Source: Rhizobiaceae bacterium (GTDB lineage Bacteria > Pseudomonadota > Alphaproteobacteria > Rhizobiales > Rhizobiaceae). From it: DNA of 5,449 nucleotides. Shown here in pieces: positions 1 through 5,449 of the stretch. The first letter of the stretch is position 1. The number at the start of each line of letters is the position of its first letter. Position numbers and translations under genes: made by a program. Where the stretch lies: the NCBI GenBank assembly GCA_016764155.1, contig JAESSK010000051.1:13091-18539 (forward strand). The letters are read 5' to 3'. The notes beneath the pieces were generated by a model. It was not told the DNA's origin and did not search any database. It saw only the letters and a list, made by a program, of their open reading frames with translations.

Positions 1-2520
1 GCAAAACTGCGTGGCATCATTCTGGACCAGCGCGTTGAACGCTACAAGGAGGGCACACGCGGGCCTGTTATCGCCGCGGGTTCGACCGGCACGATTCCGG
101 CAACCGGGCGCTTGCTGGCAGCAATTGCCGGGCAAGAGCAGGGCGCATTGATCCTTCCTGGCCTTGATCTGGAAATGGACGATGATGATTGGAAAAACCT
201 TCTCCATAGGAGAGGCGGCACCGGTAAAGCACTGGATGAACCCATCACCGCCCCCTCGCAGCCGCAATATGGTCTGGCGAAACTGATTGAGAAAATCGGT
301 ATTGAGCGTGATCAGGTAAAAATTCTTGGGCTTCCTGATACCAGCGCCATAGCGCGCGAAAAACTCGTCAGCCTCGCCATGTTACCGGCAGAAGCAACGG
401 ATAAATGGAACCAGATTTCTCAAACGATCTCACCGGAAATGGCTGGTTCCGGTTTTGCATCGATCACGATCATTGAAGCGCCGGGAGAGCGGCAGGAGGC
501 ATTGGCAATCGCGCTTGCTTTGCGCGAATCCCTCAAGAATGAGGTGAAAACCACGGCCCTTGTTACTCCTGACCGGGTTTTGGGCAGGCGTGTGGCAGCA
601 GAATTGCAGCGTTTTGGCATCGAGGTAGATGATTCAGGCGGCACGTCCCTGCGCAACAGCGATGTGGGCGTGTTCCTGCGCCTGTTGCAGGATGTGTGTT
701 TCGGCAATTGTACGCCCGTTAATCTCGTATCCCTGTTGAAGCATCCATTATTCAGAGCCGGATATTCAGCCGAGCAGGCGCAAAAGCTCGCGAGATTATT
801 CGAACTTGCTCTGGTACGCGGCGTTATCCGCACGCCAATGCCAGGCCATTTCGGTGATGCCTGCGCCCATATGATGGAAACTGGCGCAGCCAAACATTAT
901 TTAAGCCAGCCTGTGCGACGAATGAGCGAAGAGGACTGGCAGGGCTTGTTATTATTTTGCCGACAAATAGATGATAAAATAAGATATTTCGCCGACTTAT
1001 TAAATGAGAGATCCACTCGACCTTTGTCAGAGTTTTTTGAAAAATTAAATCTCGTAGCAATAGATTTGGCCACCGAGTCGTTTGAAAATGAGAGCGATTT
1101 TTGCACGTTAGATGAGGCTGCCGGTGGGTTGGAATTCAAGCAGTTTTTCGCTGACATCAAAAGCGCAGCTACCGACATAATTGATTTGCGGATGCAAGAT
1201 TTTGCCGCCGTATATGAAGCCACGGTGGGTGACGTTGTGATGCGGCCGGTCGCAAATACTCATCCTCGCCTTCATATTCTGGGGCCCCTTGAAGCGCGTT
1301 TATTGCAATTAGATCGCGTAATTTTGGGTGGGTTAAACGAAGGCGGATGGCCGCCAAAAACCAGAAATGATCCTTTCCTAAACCGGGTAATGCGGGCAGA
1401 GCTGACCATGGCACCGCCGGAGCGACGGGTTGGTTTGGCAGCTCACGATTTCCAGCAATTCATGGGTTGCAATGAAATCATCCTTTCACGCTCGCAGCGT
1501 GTGGATAATGCCCCGACCATCGCTTCGCGCTGGCTGCAGAGATTGCTGGCAATCGCCGGTAAAGAGCATTCCACCGCGATGGTTGAACGGGGAAACCAAT
1601 ATCTTGGTTGGGTCGAACAACTCGATAAAAGTGATGGCTTAGCCACTGCCAGCGAACGCCCCAATCCCAAACCGCCGGTGGCCTTGCGGCCCACAAGCAT
1701 GGCGGTCACAGATATCGAAACATGGATACGCGACCCCTACGCTATCTACGCCAAACATATTTTGAAACTGCGTCAATTACCGGAACTGGAACGGGTTTCT
1801 GACCCGGCCCTCAAGGGCACTTTATATCACGAGATATTGGCGAAATATTTGTCGGAAAATCCCGACCCAGCAGCACCAGATTCTCTCGAAAAATTAATGG
1901 ATATTGCACGCCAAGAATTTTTAAACTTCGATGTGCCCGATGATATCGCAGCCCTATGGCTTCCCCGTTTTGCAGAAATCGCGAAACTCTATCTGGCTTG
2001 GGAAACGCCTCAAAGCCTCCTAACCAACAAGGTTTACTGCGAGGTAGAGGGCGAAATTGAAGTGGGTAATTTTCGCCTGCGTGCCAGAGCTGACCGTGTG
2101 GATGTCACCCAAGACGGGCGTATTTCTGTGTTCGATTATAAGAGCGGGAGCGGTCCTTCAAAACGCGAAGCAAAAACCCTATCACCGCAACTTCCATTGG
2201 AAGGTGCCATTGCACTGGGCGGTGGTTTTCGTGATACCGGCGAGCCAAAAGAGCTCAGCGAACTGGCTTTCATAAGGCTCCGTCTCAATGAGGCTCTAAA
2301 GGTTGATGAGCTTGCCGATAAGAAACAAAGCGCACAGGAAGTTTCGCAAAACGCCCTACATTCGCTGAAGGCACACATCAAATCTTATGAGGATTTAGAG
2401 CAGGGTTATCTCTCCCGCTATGCCCCTAAATGGGAGGTGGAATTTGGAGGCGACTACGATCATTTGGCGCGGGTACGCGAGTGGTCGATAGGCGATCCGG
2501 AGGATGGCACAGATGGTTGA
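1..2520 (+). CDS. addB: AddB, nuclease/scaffold subunit of the AddAB helicase-nuclease (alphaproteobacterial type), 5' partial
   Basis: AddB pairs with AddA in the cytoplasm to process double-strand DNA ends for RecA-dependent repair. The frame is open from base 1 to the TGA at 2518-2520 (839 residues visible). No start is visible: conserved sequence already precedes the TTG at 112, so the gene begins upstream, about 200 residues away by family length. Counting from window codon 1, GPVIAAGSTGTIPAT (21-35) is an AddB hallmark in the inactive helicase-like core. It is followed by EAP (159-161), LVTPDR (187-192), GIEVDDS (206-212), and LGGLNEGGWP (442-451). The RecB-type nuclease domain starts near SMAVTDIETWIRDPYAIYA (566 on), with motifs GTLYH (His610), ADRVD (Asp698), DYK (Asp712, Lys714) and SPQLPLE (Gln730), so it looks catalytically intact. 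The Cys residues that hold the iron-sulfur cluster in Bacillus AddB are absent; Asp578 sits at the first position. The end overlaps addA, implying one operon and translational coupling. Assignment is firm. Confidence 0.96.
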   Translation, partial: AKLRGIILDQRVERYKEGTRGPVIAAGSTGTIPATGRLLAAIAGQEQGALILPGLDLEMDDDDWKNLLHRRGGTGKALDEPITAPSQPQYGLAKLIEKIGIERDQVKILGLPDTSAIAREKLVSLAMLPAEATDKWNQISQTISPEMAGSGFASITIIEAPGERQEALAIALALRESLKNEVKTTALVTPDRVLGRRVAAELQRFGIEVDDSGGTSLRNSDVGVFLRLLQDVCFGNCTPVNLVSLLKHPLFRAGYSAEQAQKLARLFELALVRGVIRTPMPGHFGDACAHMMETGAAKHYLSQPVRRMSEEDWQGLLLFCRQIDDKIRYFADLLNERSTRPLSEFFEKLNLVAIDLATESFENESDFCTLDEAAGGLEFKQFFADIKSAATDIIDLRMQDFAAVYEATVGDVVMRPVANTHPRLHILGPLEARLLQLDRVILGGLNEGGWPPKTRNDPFLNRVMRAELTMAPPERRVGLAAHDFQQFMGCNEIILSRSQRVDNAPTIASRWLQRLLAIAGKEHSTAMVERGNQYLGWVEQLDKSDGLATASERPNPKPPVALRPTSMAVTDIETWIRDPYAIYAKHILKLRQLPELERVSDPALKGTLYHEILAKYLSENPDPAAPDSLEKLMDIARQEFLNFDVPDDIAALWLPRFAEIAKLYLAWETPQSLLTNKVYCEVEGEIEVGNFRLRARADRVDVTQDGRISVFDYKSGSGPSKREAKTLSPQLPLEGAIALGGGFRDTGEPKELSELAFIRLRLNEALKVDELADKKQSAQEVSQNALHSLKAHIKSYEDLEQGYLSRYAPKWEVEFGGDYDHLARVREWSIGDPEDGTDG
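2499..2503 (+). promoter_or_regulatory. Shine-Dalgarno sequence of addA (GGAGG), inside the end of addB
   Basis: GGAGG directly abuts the ATG at 2504 and lies 9 bases before the in-frame ATG at 2513. A zero-length spacer cannot position a ribosome on 2504, while 9 bases is within the normal range. The site therefore decides the addA start in favour of 2513. It sits in the last codons of addB, so ribosomes finishing addB would be beside the addA start, as expected for coupled synthesis of two subunits of one complex. Confidence 0.8.
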
Positions 2521-3211
2521 ACTCATCGTTCCTCAAAAGACCCAGGAAGACCAGCACCGCGCCGCAAATCCGGAAAATTCCGCATGGGTATCGGCCAATG
2601 CCGGTTCGGGAAAAACCTATGTGTTGGCGCTTCGGGTCATCCATCTCATGTTATCAGGCACCGCACCCTCGCGGATTTTGTGTCTGACTTTCACCAAGGC
2701 AGCGGCAGCCGAAATGTCCAACCGGGTGTTTGAAAAACTCTCCCATTGGGCCATGCTGGATGATGCAGAACTTGCCAAAGAAATCACAAAAGTAACGGGA
2801 CATCCCGCTACCACAAAGCTTTTGCGTCGTGGAAGGCAACTTTTTGCCTTGGCGCTGGATACGCCAGGCGGGTTGAAAATCCAAACCGTTCACGCCTTCT
2901 GTGAAGCTCTGTTGCACCAGTTCCCGCTGGAAGCAAATGTATCCGGACATTTTCAGGTACTCGATGATTTTGCCCAAAAAGCATTGTTGGAAGAATCACG
3001 AAAGCGCATTTTGCTCAAGGCAAACCGGGGCGATGAAATATTATCTGGTGCCTTTGAAACGGCGATGAATTTTGGTTCTGATGATGCGATGTTCAAGGCG
3101 CTCGATAGGCTGGTGAGTGAGCGAGAAGCGTTTCTTGACTGGGCAGATATCGGCGTTGATGTAGCTATGGCTCCCATGTTTGATCATTTCCAAATGTCCG
3201 CAAATAGTTGA
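2513..3211 (+). CDS. addA: N-terminal AddA fragment as actually encoded (232 residues)
   Basis: This is the only AddA product predicted if TGA 3209-3211 acts as a normal stop. It carries the Q-motif region (Gln14), Walker A (Gly31, Lys34, Thr35), motif Ia (58-68) and the QTVHAFC motif (124-130), that is, part of RecA-like domain 1A and the start of 1B. It lacks Walker B, motifs III to VI and the nuclease domain, so it should not hydrolyse ATP or cut DNA by itself. The last residues before the stop, MSANS, do not resemble a natural domain end. An in-frame ATG at 2504 would add three residues (MAQ) but has no usable Shine-Dalgarno spacing. Confidence 0.75.
   Translation: MVELIVPQKTQEDQHRAANPENSAWVSANAGSGKTYVLALRVIHLMLSGTAPSRILCLTFTKAAAAEMSNRVFEKLSHWAMLDDAELAKEITKVTGHPATTKLLRRGRQLFALALDTPGGLKIQTVHAFCEALLHQFPLEANVSGHFQVLDDFAQKALLEESRKRILLKANRGDEILSGAFETAMNFGSDDAMFKALDRLVSEREAFLDWADIGVDVAMAPMFDHFQMSANS
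3209..3211 (+). other. Premature in-frame stop codon (TGA) in addA
   Basis: The codons read AGT TGA CTT, and the frame on both sides is the one that encodes AddA. The position lies between the QTVHAFC and FVDYDDLI motifs, in a part of AddA that I believe varies between relatives, so the original residue cannot be read off. Single-base sense neighbours are CGA, AGA, GGA, TTA, TCA, TGG, TGC and TGT. UGA followed by C is a weak termination context in E. coli, which leaves some room for readthrough. No convincing stem-loop follows at the distance expected of a bacterial SECIS, so selenocysteine is unlikely. Confidence 0.93.
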
Positions 3212-5449
3212 CTTGAAGATATTGAATTACAAAGCCTTGATTTGACAAATATGCCAGACACCCAATGGTCGGCAATTGCAGTTCTGGCAAAAGAAATCGG
3301 CGGCGCGAGGAATTTGGAAGCAGCCCTAACCATCGAGCAGTTCTTGTCTGCAAGAGAACCTGCTCGAAAATCTTCCCTGCGGGCCAAACTCTTGCTTACA
3401 AAATCGGGCACGCCCCGCGCCAGCGTTTTCACTAAGGCAGTCAATGATCAGATGCCGGAGCTTCCCGAACTGATCGAGGAAGAAACTGAAAATCTGCTTG
3501 CCGGAATGGAGACAATCAAAACCTGGAAAATGCTCAACGGGTCACGAGCACTGTTTAAAATCGCTTTGGAAACGCTGGAGACTTATGGTCGGTTGAAACA
3601 TTCGCGCGGCTTTGTCGATTATGATGATTTGATCAATCGTGCTGCCAATCTGCTCATGCGTTCGGAAATTCGCCAATGGGTTCAGTATAAACTTGATCGC
3701 GGCATTGATCATTTATTGATCGATGAGGCGCAGGATACCAGCCCACGTCAGTGGCAAATTGTTGATGCGATTACCGAGGATTTTCATTCAGGCGAAACAG
3801 CGAGTTTTAGAACGCGAACAGTGTTTGCCGTGGGCGATGAAAAGCAATCGATTTACTCCTTTCAGGGAGCAGAACCAGAAGCCTTCGAGCGGCAAGCGCG
3901 GGCGCTGAAAAATCGTGTGGCTCAATCAGGCAAGAATTTTGAATCGGTCAATCTGCATTTGTCTTTCCGATCTACCAAAGCAGTGCTGAGTGCTGTCGAT
4001 AAGGTTTTTGAAAGCCCCGATAACGCAAAAGGCCTCAACCATGATGGCGCTTCGACCATTCACGAATCGATCCGGGGAACTGATCCCGGTCTGGTGGAAG
4101 TATGGCCGCTTTATGAAAAAGAAAAAACTGAAAAACCATCTGAATGGCTCGCGCCGCTAGATCATCAAACGGCAGAAGATCCAGCGGTCATGCTGGCAAA
4201 CCGTATCGCATTAACAATCAAGAGCTGGATAGGTACGACACTGGAAGGCACAGGCAATGCCATCCGTCACGGAGACATTCTGGTTCTGGTGCGCAAGCGC
4301 GATCGCTTTGTAACCGCCCTCACCCGCGCCATGAAAAACGAAGGTCTGGCGGTGGCTGGTTCTGATCGGTTGAAACTGACTGAGCACATTGCGGTTGAAG
4401 ATTTGCTGGCGCTCGGTCGTTTCGTTTTGATGCCGGAGGATGATCTATCCCTAGCGGCATTTTTGAAATCACCAATCTTTGGTATTTCGGAGCAAACTTT
4501 GTTTGAACTTTCTGTTGATCGAAAGAAAAGGAGCCTGTGGCGACTAATTGCTTATCTGGCTAATGAAAATAATGCGTCGGCAAATGAAATTTTCAAACGC
4601 ATTAGCCATCTAATAGAAAATTCCAAAGATTTGCCGGTTTATGAATTTTATGCGCAATTGCTGGGGCCTTTTGGTGGGCGCAAGGCATTCATGCATCATC
4701 TGGGCAATGAGGTTGAAGAGATATTAGATGCGTTTCTCAATCAGTGCCTTGCCTATGACCAGACTGGTCGCCGAGGACTGGAAGATTTTATCTCCAGGCT
4801 TACCGGCAGTGCACCTGATATAAAACGCGAGCTTGATCTTGGACGAGACGAAATCAGGATTATGACGGTGCATGCCTCCAAAGGCCTTGAAGCACCCATC
4901 GTGTTTCTGGTGGATTCCTGTGGTCCGGCCTTTGGCGCAAATCACCGGCCTGCTGTCATGAAGGTGCAAATTGAGGGAGAGGGTTCTTTCCTTTGGCAAC
5001 CAACAAAAGATGATGGCATTGGTGCCACCCAATCAAGCCTTGCACTGGTGCAGCAACGGGCAGAAGAAGAATATCGCCGCCTGCTTTATGTGGGCATGAC
5101 GAGGGCCGCCGATCGCTTGATTGTCTGCGGTTATAAGGGGTCTGGTGATCTTAAACATTCCCATTGGCACCCAATGGTCTGGCAATCGCTTGAAGGTGGG
5201 GCACAGAAAATTCTCGATGCAGAGGGAGTTTTAACAGCAATACAATGGGTCGGAAAAGATATCGCCACGCCACGCGAGTCAAAACCAGATGAGGGCGTCA
5301 AGAAACCGTCTGCGAAAATTTTACCGGACTGGATACGCACCAAACCAGCCTTTGAACGACACCCGCCCCGGCCGTTAACCCCGTCAGGAGCCCATTTCAC
5401 GATTGAAGAGGATGTCGGAGAGGTGAAATATGCGCCTTCGCAAACCTCT
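3212..5449 (+). pseudogene. addA: C-terminal AddA segment downstream of the stop, open to the window edge
   Basis: Base 3212 to the window end is 746 sense codons without a stop, in the frame of the N-terminal fragment. It contains the FVDYDDLI element, Walker B (LLIDEAQD, bases 3713-3736), motif III (3830-3877), LSFRS (3959-3973), motif V (4862-4897) and motif VI (5063-5116). All key residues are present, including the motif VI arginine finger. The first in-frame ATG is at 3251, with no purine-rich Shine-Dalgarno sequence at a suitable distance, so independent initiation is poorly supported. Without Walker A, a separate C-terminal polypeptide could not bind ATP alone. I read it as the rest of one interrupted addA, not as a second gene. 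Confidence 0.8.

Larger units (their letters stand above)
2513..5449 (+). pseudogene. addA: AddA, helicase-nuclease motor subunit (alphaproteobacterial type), interrupted by an in-frame TGA and 3' partial
   Basis: AddA is the ATP-driven superfamily 1A 3'-5' translocase of AddAB, with its own C-terminal RecB-type nuclease. From ATG 2513, chosen by its Shine-Dalgarno spacing, the window holds 979 codons in one frame, broken only by TGA at codon 233. Motifs in order, counting that stop as a codon: Walker A ANAGSGKT (28-35), Ia LTFTKAAAAEM (58-68), QTVHAFC (124-130), FVDYDDLI (367-374), Walker B LLIDEAQD (401-408; Asp404, Glu405), III VGDEKQSIYSFQGAEP (440-455), IV LSFRS (483-487), V MTVHASKGLEAP (784-795), VI EEEYRRLLYVGMTRAADR (851-868; Arg864). 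Family length is about 1,150 residues, so the missing end should hold the nuclease domain. No second lesion or frameshift is visible, which points to a recent mutation, a base-call error or, less likely, readthrough. Family assignment is firm; true pseudogene status is not. Confidence 0.8.

Noticed and set aside
112..114. TTG at 112 as the addB start
   Set aside because: The AddB hallmark around window residues 21-35 lies upstream of it in the same open frame, so the true start is left of the window.
420..893. Long antisense open frame (157 codons) opposite addB
   Set aside because: It lies wholly opposite conserved AddB coding sequence, has no recognisable domain and shows no convincing start signals. 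Antisense openness is common opposite moderately GC-rich genes.
2518..3211. Alternative genetic code in which TGA means Trp
   Set aside because: addB ends with TGA at its expected place overlapping the addA start, and all 16 visible AddA Trp positions use TGG.
3208..3247. TTGACT (3208-3213) and TTGACA (3242-3247) as -35 promoter boxes driving the downstream part of addA
   Set aside because: No TATAAT-like element lies about 17 bases downstream of either; the matching positions read roughly CAAAGC and ATGGTC.
3251..3253. ATG at 3251 as the start of an independent second gene, making a split two-polypeptide AddA
   Set aside because: There is no Shine-Dalgarno sequence before it, and the product would lack Walker A while the first part lacks Walker B. 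An interrupted gene explains the data more simply.
3212..3255. SECIS element that would decode the TGA as selenocysteine
   Set aside because: I could not form a stable stem with a suitable apical loop in the bases just after the TGA, and AddA has no known redox-active Cys here.
3150..3260. Frameshift or small indel as the cause of the interruption
   Set aside because: Motifs on both sides of the stop are in the same frame relative to the 2513 start, so no net shift exists; a point substitution is enough.

Overview
The window is one stretch of plus-strand coding DNA from an alphaproteobacterium. It holds two genes of a single operon, addB then addA, which encode the subunits of the AddAB helicase-nuclease. 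This complex resects double-strand DNA ends and feeds RecA-dependent recombination. Both proteins look like the alphaproteobacterial AddB and AddA types rather than the Bacillus type or RecBCD. The motif wording, the addB-addA order and a GC content near 50% by eye suggest Hyphomicrobiales (Rhizobiales) or a close relative. I cannot place the family or genus.

Layout: addB enters from the left edge without its N-terminus, roughly 200 residues by family length, and ends at a TGA at 2518-2520. Its inactive helicase-like core and complete C-terminal PD-(D/E)XK nuclease domain are visible. addA starts inside the end of addB. The best start is the ATG at 2513, placed 9 bases after a GGAGG Shine-Dalgarno sequence, giving an 8-base overlap. 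addA runs off the right edge before its own C-terminal nuclease domain. The window has no intergenic DNA, RNA gene, mobile element, CRISPR array or terminator.

The notable feature is an in-frame TGA at 3209-3211, codon 233 of addA. Downstream of it the same frame stays open to the window edge (746 codons, no frameshift) and carries every remaining superfamily 1 helicase motif in intact form. As written, the gene gives a 232-residue fragment with Walker A but no Walker B. Since it is a single clean stop in an otherwise well-preserved gene, the likeliest causes are a very recent nonsense mutation or a base-call error. Readthrough is possible but less likely. I see no SECIS-like hairpin, and general recoding of TGA is argued against by addB ending in TGA and by TGG at all 16 visible Trp positions of addA.

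Together the genes would make a heterodimer in which AddA supplies the ATP-driven motor and one nuclease, and AddB supplies the second nuclease and a scaffold. If the stop is real and not read through, the strain would lack the motor subunit and should be AddAB-deficient. I found no new biological system here. The premature stop is the observation most worth checking.
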